DNA of 64,000 nt from Protopterus annectens (GCF_019279795.1 NC_056733.1:1117059182-1117123181); one strand, 5' to 3'; positions 1 through 11,870 are shown, counted from the first letter of the stretch. The notes: generated from the letters alone by a model not told the origin. Numbers and translations: made by a program.

Positions 1-15
1 CATTACCTACACCAG

Positions 16-990
16 GTGACCAACACCGTAGCAGACCTAGGGTTTACAGTGAACCTGGAAAAATCCCACCTGATCCCTAAAAAAGACCTAGTGTTTTTAG
101 GATGCAGGATCAGAACAGACAAGATGGCAGCCTTCATTCTCTGCCAGAAGATAAAAGACGTCACCCATTATTTCAAGAATCTCCTCTCTCTTCAATCACT
201 AACAGCTAGAGCATTCCTAAGTGTGCTGGGACACACGGCATCCCTGATACCCATGCTCCCTATGGCAAGACTGCATATGAGAAAGACTCAGTGGGTACTA
301 AAGACTCGTTGGAACCAACACTCTCACCTACTGGATACTTCGCTCCCTCTCCTTCCATGACTGAAAAATGAATTGGAATGGTGGATTGTAACCATCAGTC
401 TCAACCAGGACATGTCTTTGCAGATAACTCCACCATCCTAGCAAGTCTTCACACAAGCCTCAGGTATGGGTTGGGTGGGGGGCGTGGTCCTTCTGGACAA
501 CCACAGTCTAAGCAAAGTACAGGGAGAGTGGCCTCCACTTAGACAAAAGGACCACACCAACATCAAAGAGATGAGGGTCCTTTACCTAGCATTACAGACC
601 TTCCAACAGGTCCTCCTTCCAAGCACCTTGAAAGTAGTCACAGACAATATGACTGTCTTGTGGTACATAAACAATCAGGGGGTACAAGGTCATACCCTCT
701 TTGCAGCCTAGCCATACAGATGTGGACCCTAGCATCAACACTACATATCCACCTGCAAGCAGTGTACATTCCTTCAACAGAGAATGCAGTGGCGGACATG
801 CTCAGCAGAACCACTGCACCCTCTCACGAATGGTTGCTTCACACAGAGGTATTCCTGGATCTTATACATAAGTGGGGTATTCCTCAGGCAGATCTGTTTG
901 CCTCCTCCCAGAACAGGCAGATGCCTCTGTTTTGTACAAGGGATCCACACCCCCAAGCCTGGAAAGTGGATGCCTCCTCTTTCTCTTGAC
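16..990 (+). pseudogene. DIRS-A RT C-terminus and RNase H remnant
   Basis: The first 115 codons give the RT thumb/connection region, including the block ARLHMRKTQW that is also seen in DIRS-F. The same frame continues through two stops (358-360 and about 457) into RNase H with a VTDNMTVLWYINNQGG-like block near 640-690. A frameshift near 700 leads to the RNase H end, with an ADMLSR block (about 795) and LFASSQN (about 895). In DIRS-F the RNase H starts with TTDAS; here it reads FTQAS, so the first catalytic aspartate appears lost. The fragment cannot encode an active enzyme. Confidence 0.82.
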
Positions 991-1073
991 GGGGATGTAT
1001 CTCTATTCCTTCTGAAGATACAGAGGGACAAACCGAAAATCCTACTGGTGACTCCCTACTGGCTAAGACAGCA

Positions 1074-2200
1074 TTGGATTCCCCTTCTTCACCTTTTAGC
1101 CAAGGGCAATCATCACAGGTTACCCCACCATTTAGACTTGCTCACACAAGACAGGGGATCCCTTATACATCCTCAGGTGACCAATTTCAAACTCACTTTA
1201 TGGATGATAGGGTTCTGATCCCCTTCAGACACCGATACTCAGAGGACATACTCAATGTCCTGCAGGAGGCCAGAAAACCTAGTACCAGGAGAAATTACAT
1301 GTCAAAATGGAAAAGATTCTCCACATGGTGTCAAAAGAAAAACCAGGAGCCGCTACTCATTCCTGTACCCATGGTCCTTTCTTAATTGTGTGAGCTCTTG
1401 CATTCAGGACTGACGTATTCATCTATTAAGGTCCACTTGTCTGCCATTTCCACTTGCCTGCCATTGGTACCTCCTTTGGCATCAAGATTAGAGGTTAAGC
1501 TATTCTTGAAAGGGGTCCTCCATTTCAGACCCCCTAGGAAGCTAGTACCTCCTGCTTGGGACTTAAATTTTGTTCTTTTGAAACTTACCTTACCACCTTT
1601 TGATCCAGTTCACTCACCATTACTGAAGCTGTGCACATGGAAAACTGCTGGTGGCCCTCACATCTGCCAGGAGAGTGTCAGGAATTCAAGCCCTAATGGC
1701 CACCTCTCCTGACCTTGTCTTCCATAAAGATAGGGTCTCTCTCAGGACTAATGCCTAAGGTGGTTAAAGCGCTATCTTTAAACCAGACCATTAACCTTCC
1801 TGTCTTCTTCCCTCAACCTCAAAATTCATTTGAAAGGACCCTACATTCTTTAGATGTCCACAGACAACTTCATTATTATATAGACAAAACAAAACATATT
1901 AGAAGGTCTGACCAGCTTTTTGTCTCCTTTCACCCCAGAGCCTTGGGGAAGACAGTCTCGAAACAGATTATATCCTCATGGATCTCAAAGGCTATCTCTG
2001 CATGTTACTCCTTTCATGGGAAAGTTCTGTATGGAAATGTGAAAGCTCACTCCACCAGGGCAGCTGCCTCTTCAGCAGCCTTCTTCCAGGGGGGGGGGGG
2101 GTAGATTACACTCTATTCTAGAAGCTGCTACCTAGTCATCAGTCCATACATTTACCAAGCATTATAAACTAGATTTAGTCTCTAGAGCCAGGACTGGATT
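1074..2200 (+). pseudogene. DIRS-A tyrosine recombinase remnant
   Basis: Tyrosine recombinases of DIRS elements integrate the circular DNA intermediate. The N-terminal core-binding part (ARKPSTRRNYMSKW, from about 1268) leads to an ALTSARRVS block near 1650-1680 that holds the first catalytic arginine, then an AHSTR block near 2045 (HxxR) and HTFTKHY near 2150-2166 with the nucleophilic tyrosine. These parts lie in different frames. There is a stop at 1383-1385, a frameshift near 1660-1700, a stop near 1756 and a G13 run at 2089-2101 that breaks the frame. All catalytic motifs are still legible but the gene is dead. Confidence 0.85.
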
Positions 2201-2284
2201 TGCTAGATCCATCCTACATGGTCTCATAGACCAGGGACCACATCGCTCCTCCCAGGCTCATACCTAGAAGCTTTAGTACTCGCC

Positions 2285-2782
2285 CTACTGTTATGAATAC
2301 TGCAACATGAGAAAAGAAGGGCATAGAATAGGTGTGTAAGAACTTACCACAACCTTAGATGTCCTTCTTTTCCATGTTGCAGTATTCAGTTGCATCTCAC
2401 CTTCCCCCGCTTTAACTAACTATTTACCTGATGGGACTTCTCTTTCTTTCTATCCTTCCTCAGCAGCAGGAACATGCCTCCATGAGGCATCCTCTGGCCT
2501 GGTCTCACATGTGGGTCTGAAAAGCTTTCTCCCTTACCTTCTTGATTACCAAGGGTACTACTGTATGCGCAGTCCATTCTGAAGTGGGTATGTGCAGACG
2601 TCACATTTATAGCCAACATCAGTTTATGGCTCTGACATGAGACGCCACATGTACCCCTGCTTCTGAGACTTTGGTATACAGGCTGGATGTCCGGTGCTGC
2701 AGGCAGCAACCTCCCTACTGTTATGAATACTGCAACATGGAAGAGAAGAACATCTAAGAGTTATTGTAAGTTCTTACACAAC
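2285..2782. repeat. DIRS-A ICR and right terminal repeat
   Basis: The stretch 2325-2395 (ending TCCATGTTGCAGTATTC) is the reverse complement of 2710-2780 (ATGAATACTGCAACATGGAA onward), with few mismatches. A further inverted partner lies at 2285-2320. This is the internal complementary region facing the right terminus. The 300 bp between them form the right inverted terminal repeat, whose left partner is outside the window. Confidence 0.8.
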
Positions 2783-2789
2783 TATTCTT

Positions 2790-3770
2790 TCTGTCGAGAG
2801 TTCCCAGAGGATTGACTCTCAGCTGAGGACATACCATCAGAAAAAATATGGCTAGGCATGATCAGACCTCATCTGTCTGACATCTAAACCCATAGCATCC
2901 ACATCTCTCCTCTTATAACCCCTTCAGTAAACTCACCTTGAACCATCTTAAGATCTGAGAGAAATTTACTATCAGCATTATCTAATCCCCTTATCCCTTG
3001 TCCTCATAATACATTCCTAAATACCTGGGTTGGATGCATACTCTCTCTCCTCAGTGTATTATTCATACGACAAGTTTTCATAAATAAGCTCATGTTAAAA
3101 GTACCATCAACTCCCCTTGAAATCTCAACATCTAAAAAATCCATGGTATTAGATGAATACTTGTGGGTGAACCTGAGAAACATGGTGGTACTGTGCAGAT
3201 AATCAACAAACTCATCTGTTAGTTCTGTGGGACCCACCCTTAACATACAATCATCATCCACAAAACTCCTAAAAAACTTGAAAAATGAAAATAATTATTG
3301 TTGTTCAAAACACAAGTGTTCTCCCACTGGGCCATCACTAATTTGGTATAACTATTAGCAGAAGGTGTCCTCATGGCTACATCTTGTTTCTCCCAATAAT
3401 CTCACCCTTCAAATAAAAATACATTATTTTCCAAAATCAACTCCAGTAATAAACTAATAGGGTCTGTTTTAACAGACTCAAAAGAACTCTTTTGCCTCAA
3501 TAAATTTCTAACTAGATCAATCCCCTTGATCATTGGGATTCATAGTAAAATGCAACTTCACATCCATTGTAACCATAACACATTGGTCTAAGCAACAATC
3601 CTCACAAACACAGACATGTAGGTCCTCCAAAAACTGTTTTGTGTCTCTAAGTGCGGTTGGAGATGAGTCAACTAATGGTCTCAATTCCTTCGCAACATGA
3701 ATTGAAAGGGGTTCAGTTACCCAACCTTGCCCCGAGACAATTGGTCTCATTGGTGGCATGCAGAGAAAAG
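2790..3770 (-). pseudogene. PLE3: Penelope-like RT fragment
   Basis: Read on the minus strand from 3760 downward there is a PPMRPIVSGQG block, then VTMDV (RT motif A), and farther on VDD (from the YLDD/YVDD box) followed by DEFVDYL and NTMDFLDVEI near 3100-3230. These are typical PLE reverse transcriptase blocks. The upstream RT part, ORF1 and the GIY-YIG endonuclease are missing, and the frame is broken between 3280 and 3520. The fragment abuts the right terminus of DIRS-A. Confidence 0.8.
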
Positions 3771-5639
3771 CTGATATTTTTGTTTTACTAGAGAAAATGG
3801 AAGGAATGGACTTCTATGAAAGTTAAAATAAGCAGCTGGAAGGATTTAATTGAGAAGGTCACATTGTGTGTATCCTTCAAATCTGGCCATCCGAAAGCAG
3901 CCAAGACCTACATTAGTAAACATGCAACCCTGTCAGAAGAAAGAGCTGCTCCCAACAAAATTGTGACATAAGATAAGGTATTAAAAATTGGAGATACTTG
4001 AGTGTTTGTGAACAGTAATTATTTGCTTAACACCAAGTAGAAGAGAAGCAAGTTTATCCCAGCTATCAGTAGATGTTGAGCAACTGGTATGTGATATTTA
4101 AATTATTTTATCCATCTGTCTTCAGAATAATAGTATGAGAAAGGCTAGAAAGAAGCAGTTTAGACTTAATACATTGTTCTGATCTTTGGTTGTTGGGGGG
4201 ATTGTAAGTGTGGATTGATCATATTATATGTAGAATTCAAAGATACTTTTCTCTGTTTATAGAGGTGTATGAGAAGATTAATATTCTTAGATTAAGCTAA
4301 GCAAATGTTGTAAGCAAAAAAGACTTAAAAAAGAGAAAATGATTAAAAATATGAAAAACTTGTAGTTCTTTCTTCTGTTTGCAAAGTAGCTAATTGTTTT
4401 TTTCCATTATCACTTGTTTTTGGTTGAAGACAACCAGACTGTAGTTGCAGGCAGTTAATTAATCATGAGATGTCTGAATAGTATGCTCTGAGTGAAACCT
4501 GCAGTGTACAGTGTAATTCATTTTTAAATGGCCTGGCTGCATAGTGAAGAGGGTTTGGGTCCTTCCTGTCACCCAGGCAACCAGGGTTTGATTAGCAGCT
4601 CTGGTACTGAAGCCATGCAGGGAGGGAGAGGACTGAATGAGCATAGCTTGCTGACTATTTCTGGGGGTTGGGAGGATTGAATGCATTTGGGGGCACATGA
4701 GTTAATGTGATTTCCTCCATGGGGAGACTGGGGAAGACCACTGCTTACACATTTGGGTGACATGGGGCTTCTTGGAGGTATGTCTTTTGCAGGAGTGAGG
4801 GAGATGGCCTCCATGGTCAGCTCATTGCAAGGCTTCCCTCAAAGCATGGCTAAGAGTGTGCTAGAAGGCACAGCCAGCAGTGCTAAAAAGTTGAACCACC
4901 TCTAATGCTGCCTGAATGATATTATCTCCTGTCTGACTCTTGTCCCAGTAATGGGAAACAAATTGGTCAATTCATGAGGAAGGGACTGATGATTGGCAGG
5001 CTGTAGAGGCAAAAAAAAATTAGAGATATTGACAAGCAGTTCAGTTGAAGAGTTATGTCCTGAGTGAAATCTGAGAGGCACAATTTAACATTTAAAGGGA
5101 TACTGGCAAGCAGTTCAGTGAAAATAAGCAGTAAAGTAAGAAATGAAGTTTGGAACTGTGTAAAGTGCATAGTTATGCAAGTAGTTGCTTCCCAGCAGCC
5201 TTATTACTTTAATACATTAACTATAACAGTATAAAATGTATTGGTTAGCCAGTGTACTTTTGTTAAGGCCAAATGTTAATGTTTATGGAAAGCATGTAAA
5301 TTGTTTTTGACATCTGGGAAGGAAGCCAAGATATGACCAGATGACAATCTATGCAATTAGGAACACACTTAGCAACTGCTCATATTTCATGAGGTAGGCT
5401 TCCTTTCTGGAAAGTGTTGGTAGTTTTGTGTGTTTGGTGTGAGTAAATGGGGATTTTATTTTGAAAATGTTTCTTGAGTGTATTTATTGCAGCAAAAGAC
5501 TGGGAAAATATGATATGGATTCATATAGAGATGGGAAGAAGCAAGAATGTACATGAATAGCTTACCATCCATTAGTGTGGGCATTTAAGCTACAAGATGG
5601 AAATGTATTTAGAAGAGCTGTCTTGTGTAATTTGTGTAG
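3771..5639. other. Anonymous AT-rich sequence
   Basis: I see no coding, RNA or terminal-repeat signal here. Small minus-strand open frames at 4459-4814 and 4967-5170 have no recognisable domain. It may hold the decayed 5' part (ORF1/5' UTR) of the L1 relic that starts at 5640, but nothing in it proves this. Confidence 0.4.
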
Positions 5640-6883
5640 GTGATGTAATTTTATCAGAATAGCTATTTTGTCAGTGTTGACATTGAATAGAAATGGGAAT
5701 AGCTTTGCAGGTATAGAAAAAAATGCAGTGAGTTTTGAATTATATTAAGAATCTTAGGACAGAAATAGATATGTTACAGGAGATGCATTTGGATAGAAAT
5801 GAGCATGGGAATGTTACAAAGCAAGGATTTCATAGTGGCCTTTCAGCATAATATGAGGGACAGTGGACAGAGTGAGTATTAATATTGACTGTGGAAGTGA
5901 TAGAAGAGGAGTAAAGGACAATGATCGTAGATTTATTGTATCACGGTGGGGAGATTACGCTGTTATGTTTTTGTATTCCACCTAAAGCTGTTGTTATTGA
6001 GCTTAGGAGAATTGCGAGAGAAATCAGAAGCTTTCATCAGGGAATATTTACAGGTGGGGACTAGAATCGGAGTGGCAATAGTGAGGAAGTATCATATGGA
6101 TTTAAAAAGGTGGATTTCTCAAGAAATGTATGAGAATATTTGGTATGGAAGATGTGAATTCAGTAGAAAAAAAATCTCCGCATTTAGAGGTTATGCCCAA
6201 AGATGTAATAATCGGGCTAAACTTGGTAAAAATTATATTTCACAGGAGCATGTGTATTTAATTGAAAACTTTGAAACCTATCCATTAAATATGTGAGATC
6301 ATGCACCAGTAAAAGCTAACATGCTAACATAAAGATGCAAGGTAATGATGTAGCAATGAGATATTGGCACTTTACTTTTTTTTTTTTTTTTTTTTTTGTA
6401 GAACTAAGCAGTGGTGGCTATATTACCAAAAGAAGGTAAAGCCCATTCAGATTTGGTTTCACATAGACTTATTTTGATTTTAAACTATGGTTCTGAAGTG
6501 TGTATTTCCATATCAGCTAAGAAAATGGCAATGATCTTACCAAAACTGATTGGTATGGGATCATTGTGATTTGTGGAGGGGAGGCAAATATTTGGTAACA
6601 CTGAAAGAACATTGATGATCAGGGAAAGCAGAGGGTAGGAAAGCACTGCTACTGTTGGTGAGTCTTAATGCAGAGGAAGCATTTAACAGAGTTATTTAGG
6701 ATTTTATGTAAAGGACAATTGTAATATGTGTGTTCCTTCATACGTATATGAGGGATCACAGGCAAGAATTAAGGTGGGAGGGCGCAACAGAGAAACCAGA
6801 GAGGGGTGGCCACTTTCTTTACTGTTTTCCGTGTATGTAGAGCTGCTAGCAAAGAAAGTAAGTGATTCACAAATTCAGGTATG
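5640..6883 (+). pseudogene. L1-type LINE relic, segment 1 (endonuclease and RT N-half)
   Basis: Broken frames spell L1 ORF2 in order: an LTLNRNG start (about 5680), DMLQEMHLDRN near 5770 (equivalent to LQETHL of the APE-like endonuclease), then the RT with ILPKEGKAHSD near 6430, PKLIGM and GRQIFGNT near 6540-6600, SLNAEEAFNRV near 6660 and PLSLLFSVYVELLA near 6810-6850. A T23 run at 6375-6398 interrupts the spacer between endonuclease and RT. The segment stops at about 6883, where a minus-strand LINE was inserted. It continues at 11868 and 16780. Confidence 0.75.
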
Positions 6884-6929
6884 TAGTCATCATCAACCTC
6901 TCTTTTCCTGTTTTTTTTTCTACATGGGG

Positions 6930-8250
6930 TCAGGGTGTTGGTGTTAACTGTCACCATCTTTCTCGATTCAGTCCCACACTCCTGCCTTCGTCCACATCCA
7001 TGCCTGGCTGTTGCAGATCTTCTCTCACACAATCTATCCATCTCTTTGCTGGGCACCCTCATTTCCTCTTAACTTCTTCCTGTCTGTCCCAAATCTTCTT
7101 CACCAGATTGTCTTCTGGTTTTCTGCACATGTACCCGAACCACCATAACCTGGTCTCTGATCTTTTTTGCAATTGGCGCTACTTTGGCTTCTGCTCCTAT
7201 GTCCTCATTTCTTCATCTGTCCTACAGTGTGCATCCTACCACCCATCTCAGGCACTTCAGTTCCATCACTTCTAGATTTCTCATCTGCTGTGCCTTTACT
7301 GCCCAGGTGTTTGTATGATACAGTAGTACTGGTCACACCACTGTTTTGTACACCTTACATTTCAGATTCTTTGGCATTCTTCTGTCATATACTACACCTG
7401 ACACTATGCCAGTTGGATGTAGCCCTTCTGATTCTAGCTTTGACCTCTTCATTCAGACTTCTCTTCTCCTCAACCAACCCTCCCAGATACTTGAAGCTAT
7501 TAACCTGTTCCACTATCTTCACTTCTGTCTAAATTCTCAGCTTCTTCTGATTTTCCCATTTTGCTGCCATTGGCACTGTTCATTTCATCCCAGGTGCCTT
7601 CAGTTTTGCATTCCATCCCCCTATCTTTTGCTGAAGTTCTTGCTTTCACTCTGCCCATAATGCCACATCATCTGCATATAGCAACTTTGTTGATCTGTCC
7701 CCTGTGACCTGTTTGCTAATGTAGTCCATCACCAGTATGAACAGCAGTCTGCTCAGAGCTGGACCCTGGTGCACACCCAATCCCACCAGGAGCCTACTCT
7801 GCGAGACCGAACACTGTTTGTACTTGAGTCATTGGGTCCTTGTACACAGCCTGCACTAATTCTACCAATGTTTCTGGGACTTCGAACCACTGCTTTACTG
7901 TCCAAATTAGCTTTCTTGGGACCTTGTCATATGCTTTCTCCAAGTCTAGCAATGCCCAGTTGAACTCTGTCCTCATCTCTAGCTTCTTCTCAACTGTCTG
8001 TCTTGCTGCAGACATCAAGTCATTTGTGCTAAATCCTGATCTGAATCCAAACTGCTAACCTCCCATCTTACGTTCTTCTACTCTGCATATTTGTTTATCA
8101 TTCACCCTCTTCAGAACTTTTGTGCAGTGTGACAACAGTTTGATACCTCTGTACTGTCCACAGTTGTGGATATCCCCATTGTTCTTGTATGCTGGCATGA
8201 GTATTCGTATTCTCCAGCCATCAGGGATACAGCTTTCTCTCCACACAGCT
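6930..8250 (-). pseudogene. Reverse transcriptase and C-terminal region of the RTE-like LINE
   Basis: Minus-strand fragments give IPDGWRIRILMPAYKNNGD and QYRGIKLLSHCTKVL (8246-8100), then ALLDLEKAYDKVPR (RT motif A, about 7940), a YADD box at 7679-7668, MYKTVVTPVLLY near 7330, and LRWVVG near 7270, followed by EMDRLCERRSATARHG near 7050-6990, a typical LINE C-terminus. Several stops and frameshifts separate these pieces. The catalytic aspartates are visible but the gene is not functional. Confidence 0.78.
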
Positions 8251-8599
8251 ATGAGTACTCTCAGAAGCCATTTCAGCTGTATCTAACCCAGCGTCTTTAT
8301 CATATCTGCTGTGTCATCGTCTCAGCCTGCTGCTTTGTCTGACTTCATTTTCCTTGGTGCTATTCTTACTTCTAGGGTAGACTACTCCTCTTCTTCTTTT
8401 TCATCGTATGCTGTGGCTGGGGCAGTACAGCTTCTGTGGAGTTTTCTTCATTCAGAAGCTTCTGGAAGTACTCCTTCCATCTGCCACAATCTGATATAGT
8501 TTCTTTGTGCCACCTACTGAGTCAGTTTACAGAATCTGGTAGAGTGCCTCCAATGCCCTGTTCTTTCCTATTGCAACTCCTTTCTTAGTTAGCCAGACA

Positions 8600-9538
8600 G
8601 TATTACTTCCTAGCCTGGTGTGTCTTCTCTGTCTCCCACTTTTTCCTGCACTCCTTCTTTCAGTGACTTCTCAGACTTATGCATTCCACCACCAGCTTTC
8701 CTTATGTACCTTATTTCCATACCTGGCTTGGCCACATACATATCTGTTCTTACATATGCTGTTTTCAGGCGCTGCCATTGTTTTTGAACTCCACCTATTT
8801 CCCCCTCTTCTTGGGGTGCTAGAGCCCTGTGTAATTCCTTGACATGTTGTATTTTCTCTCCAGCCAACTGTGAGGTCTTCAGCCTGGTCTCTGTTGACGT
8901 TAGAGCCTTCTCTGACCATTGCTTGCAGCTGATTGTGGCAATGTGGTTTATGCTGTGGGCTGACTGTTTCTCTGGGGATTGCCTTGCAATCCCTAATTTA
9001 CTCCAGTGCTCTTCCCTTATTAGGAGAAAGTCTACCTGAGTTGCATATTGGCCACTCTTGTATGTGATCTTGTGACTCTCGCTCTTTCCAAACCATATGT
9101 TGGTCATTGTTAAGCCATTTGCCAGATAGAAGTCTAGAATGGCCTCTCCTTCTTTATTCCTGTTGCTCCACCCATATGGACCCAGGCAGTCACCCATTAT
9201 CAACATCAGACAGTAGGTCCTGCAACTACTGTATGAATGCAGTTTTTTCCTCACTATCACAACCCTGCTGTGGGGCATAGACTGATACACTGGAGTCTGA
9301 TTGTCATGAGTCTGTCACTAATTCTGATGACATTCCTCACTGTCTTCTGAAGCCTCTTTCTCACCATAATTCCCATACCATTTCTAGATTGTCCTCTTCT
9401 TGAGTAGTAGACTTTGGATCCCAAGCCAAGTGTTTTTGCTACACCACACTTCCTTCTTGCCTCTTGGATACATAGGATGGCCAGCCCCCTCTGTACCATC
9501 CTGTCATCCACCTCCAAGCTCCATCCCATCAGTGAACC
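8600..9538 (-). pseudogene. APE-type endonuclease of the RTE-like LINE
   Basis: Two frames on the minus strand give the endonuclease. The N-part (about 9538-9260) holds ILCIQEARRKCG, RNGMGIMV and RISDRLMTIRL. The C-part (9290-8610) holds MGDCLGPYG, EAILDFYLANGL, NIWFGKSESHKITY, TQVDFLLIR and SINHIATI, the expected series of catalytic and structural blocks (D near VDFLLI, H near the end). The family nicks target DNA to prime reverse transcription. A frameshift near 9260-9290 and other lesions break it. The N-terminus is separated by Tc1 and lies at 11181-11250. Confidence 0.75.
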
Positions 9539-9540
9539 TA

Positions 9541-9811
9541 CAGTGGATATAAAAAGTGTACACACCCCTGTTAAAATGCCAGGTTTTTGTGATATAAAAA
9601 ATGAGACCACAATAAATAATTTAAAAACTTTTCCCACCTTTAATGTGACCTATAATTTGTACAATTCAATTGAAAAACAAACAAATCTGTTTGGGGAAAA
9701 ATATAAAAAAATAAAAGATGTACGCTGGTTGCATAAGTGTGCACACCCTTAAACTAATACTTTGATGAAGCACCTTTTGATTTAATTACAGCATTCAGTC
9801 TTCTTGAGTAC
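9541..9811 (+). repeat. Tc1 left terminal inverted repeat
   Basis: About 270 bp match the reverse complement of 10885-11178, including the outer ACACCCCTGTTAAAATGCC block and the inner TTTAATTACAGCATTCAG block. The inner part of the right repeat overlaps the end of the transposase gene, which is unusual. Confidence 0.85.
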
Positions 9812-9910
9812 ACACCTGCCATCAGAGACTTTGCTTAACCCCAAATGAAGTTCAGCTGTCCTAGTAGGATTTTCCTAACATTTACTCAGTTGCCTGCTAC
9901 AGCAAAAACC

Positions 9911-10930
9911 ATGGTTCGCAGAGAGCTTACAAAGCATCAAGTGGATCTCATTGTTGGAAGGAATCAGTCAGGAGAAGAGTACAAAAAATGTCCACAACAT
10001 TGGATATACCATGGAACACAGTGAAGACAGTCATCAAAAAGTGGAGAAAATATGGGACAACAGTGACGTTGCCAAGAACTGGACGTCCCTCCAAAATTGA
10101 GGAAAGGACAAGACGAAAACTGGCCAGGGAGGCTGCCAAGAGACCTGCAGCATCACTGAAGGAGCTGCAAGAATTTCTGGCAAGTACTGGTTGTGTACTA
10201 CATGTGACAACAATCTCATGCATTCTGTATATGTCTGGACTATGGGGTAGGGTTGCAAGACAGAAGCCTTTTCTTACACAGAAAAACATCCAGACCTGGC
10301 TAAAATTTGCAAAATAATACATTAAGGCTTTCAAAAGCATGTGGGAAAATGTGTTATGGTCTGATGAGACCAAAGGTTGAACTTTTTGGCCACAATTCCA
10401 AAAGGTACGTTTGGTGCAAAAACAACACTTCGCATCACCAGAAGAACACCATCCCCACAGTGAAGCATGATGATGGCAGTATCATGCTTTGGGGTTGCTT
10501 TTCTTCAGTTGCAACTGGGGCTTTAGTCAAGGTGAAAGGAGTTATGAACAGTTCCAAATACCAGTCACTTTTGGCCCAAAACCTTCAGGCGTCTGCTAGA
10601 AAGCTGAAGATGAAGAGGAATTTCACCTTTCAACATGACAGTGACCCCAAGCATACATCCAAATCAACAAAAGAATGACTTCACCAGAAGAAAATTAAAG
10701 TTTTGGAATGGCCCAGCCAGAGCCCAGACCTAAATCCAATAGAAAATCTGTGGGGTGACCTGAAGAGGGCTGTGCACAAGAGATGCCCTCACAATCTGAC
10801 AGATTTGGAGCACTTTTGCAAGGAAACGTGGGCAAATATTGCCAAGTCAAGATGTGTCATGCTGATAGATACCTACCCAAGAAGACTGAATGCTGTAATT
10901 AAATCAAAAGGTGCTTCAACAAAGTATTAG
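9911..10930 (+). pseudogene. Tc1 transposase, frameshifted
   Basis: The likely start is the ATG at 9911 (MVRRELTKHQVDLIVG, first helix-turn-helix of the paired-like DNA-binding domain). A frameshift before 9988 leads to TVKTVIKKWRKYGT and the GRPSK hinge motif. A TAA at 10315-10317 and another frameshift near 10375 precede the catalytic DDE domain: first D in WSDETK (about 10359), second D in HDSDPKHTS (about 10635), E in DLNPIENLW (about 10750). A TGA at 10676-10678 replaces an arginine codon (CGA to TGA, a CpG decay change). Cut-and-paste transposition needs an intact protein, so this copy is dead. Confidence 0.9.
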
Positions 10931-11178
10931 TTTAAGGGTGTCCACACACAACAAAGTATTAGTTTAAGGGTGTGCACACTTATACAACCAGCGTATTGTA
11001 TGTTTTTTATTTTTTATATTTTTCCCCTAACAGATTTGTTTGTTTTTCAATTGAATTGTACAGGTTATAGGTCACATTAAAGGTGGGAAAAGTTTTGAAA
11101 TGATTTATTGTGTTCTCATTTTATATATCACAAAAACCTGGCATTTTAATAGGGTGTCCACACTTTTTATATCCACTG
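10885..11178 (-). repeat. Tc1 right terminal inverted repeat with a 32-bp duplication
   Basis: This is the inverse of 9541-9811. A 32-bp unit (10917-10948, CAACAAAGTATTAG start) is repeated in tandem at 10949-10980, which makes this repeat longer than its partner. Confidence 0.85.
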
Positions 11179-11253
11179 TACATTAAATGTAGTAATTCTT
11201 ACTTCATGTTTAACAAGTTGATTGATTTTACAGCCAGCTTTCACTTAACAGAG

Positions 11254-11502
11254 CTATCCCAGGTAACCCAAGCTGGGCCAGTAGCGTTTTAACCCATCGC
11301 ACACACTGGCCAATAGGGATACGTACACCTCTCCCACCCTTAGCATGGGGCCCTGGTGTAAGGTGCGGTCCTCAACCCAGATATCACCGGTAAATACCCA
11401 TGCCCATTTGGTGACATTAGTCAACTTGACTGAATCACCTAAAGCCATATTTTTACACTGCCAAATGTTTAGCCCTTCCAGGGCATGCAGTCTGTAATCC
11501 AT
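11254..11502 (-). other. Unrecognised 82-codon open frame upstream of the LINE start
   Basis: The minus-strand frame reads like protein (for example VTKWAWVFTGDIW, RVGEVYVSLLASVCDG) and lies directly upstream of the RTE-like LINE endonuclease start. It may be part of that LINE's leader or first ORF. I do not recognise a family. Confidence 0.35.
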
Positions 11503-11644
11503 GTTCTCCTATCTTGAGGATACTGTGCACCACAGTAGATGGTCTATATGGTTGGTCTGTACTACTCTTCCCCTATAGTGCACCTTGCAGTGCTTGTGCT
11601 GCTGCCCTCAGCTCCATTCATTGGTGAGTTTGAGATTTTGAGAT

Positions 11645-11800
11645 GGAACTACTCAGCATGTTTTTCATAAGTGGTGGAATCTCAGAGAGACACAAGGAGA
11701 CCATGCTAACTCCAAACATGCATTGTCCCGAGGTCAGGATTAAACCTTGTACCTTGTGTATGGGAGGTGAAGACCTTAACTATTATGCCAAATGGGCTGT
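11645..11800 (-). mobile_element. tRNA-derived SINE (minus strand)
   Basis: On the minus strand the head reads TGGCATAATAGTTAAG (A-box-like) and GGTTTAATCC (B-box-like), as in a tRNA-derived pol III promoter. It is followed by a GTTTGGAGTTAGCATGGTC body related to the SINEs at 18330, 19325 and 23158. Confidence 0.65.
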
Positions 11801-11870
11801 AGTTGTAGTAGTGGTAGTAAAGATAAGATAATGTGCAAAGAATGAAGTACTAAGTCATTAACCTGTCAGA
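11785..11870 (+). repeat. Dispersed repeat, inverse copy at 19740-19840
   Basis: The block around AATGTGCAAAGAATGAAGTA, with a GTAGTAGT-rich flank, matches the reverse complement of 19740-19840. No terminal structure or coding potential is visible. Confidence 0.6.

Larger units (their letters stand above)
1..2782 (+). mobile_element. DIRS-A: 3' part of a degenerate DIRS-type retrotransposon
   Basis: The window opens inside this element. In order it shows the end of the reverse transcriptase, RNase H, a tyrosine recombinase, an internal complementary region (ICR) and a right terminal repeat that is the reverse complement of the ICR. This order is diagnostic of DIRS elements, which use a tyrosine recombinase instead of a DDE integrase and make no target duplication. 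Reading frames are broken by many frameshifts and stops, so the copy is old. Its protein fragments resemble DIRS-F more than DIRS-C/D/E (for example the AWKVDA block near the end of RNase H). The left part lies outside the window. Confidence 0.88.
9541..11178 (+). mobile_element. Tc1-type DNA transposon, complete but inactive
   Basis: The 1638-bp element starts with CAGTGGATATAAAAAGTG and ends with the inverse, flanked on both sides by the TA dinucleotide (9539-9540 and 11179-11180) that Tc1/mariner transposons duplicate. It carries long inverted terminal repeats and one broken transposase gene. It sits inside the endonuclease of the minus-strand RTE-like LINE. Confidence 0.93.
6884..11260 (-). 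mobile_element. RTE-like non-LTR retrotransposon, carrying a Tc1 insertion
   Basis: On the minus strand this LINE runs from about 11250 down to 6884, with the Tc1 transposon (9541-11178) inside its endonuclease start. The sequence right of Tc1 reads VRITTFNV and the sequence left of it continues GSLMGWSLEV, so the two halves join across the TA target. The 3' end is marked by the end of the L1 segment and a GATGATGA-type tail at 6885-6900. The endonuclease and RT style (CIQEAR start, AYDKVPR, a final RRW-type DCVKED block) fits RTE-like or related APE-LINEs; the exact clade is uncertain. Confidence 0.75.

Noticed and set aside
7167-7660. Plus-strand frames in the RTE-like LINE
   Set aside because: Antisense shadows; the minus strand carries recognisable LINE blocks over the same interval.
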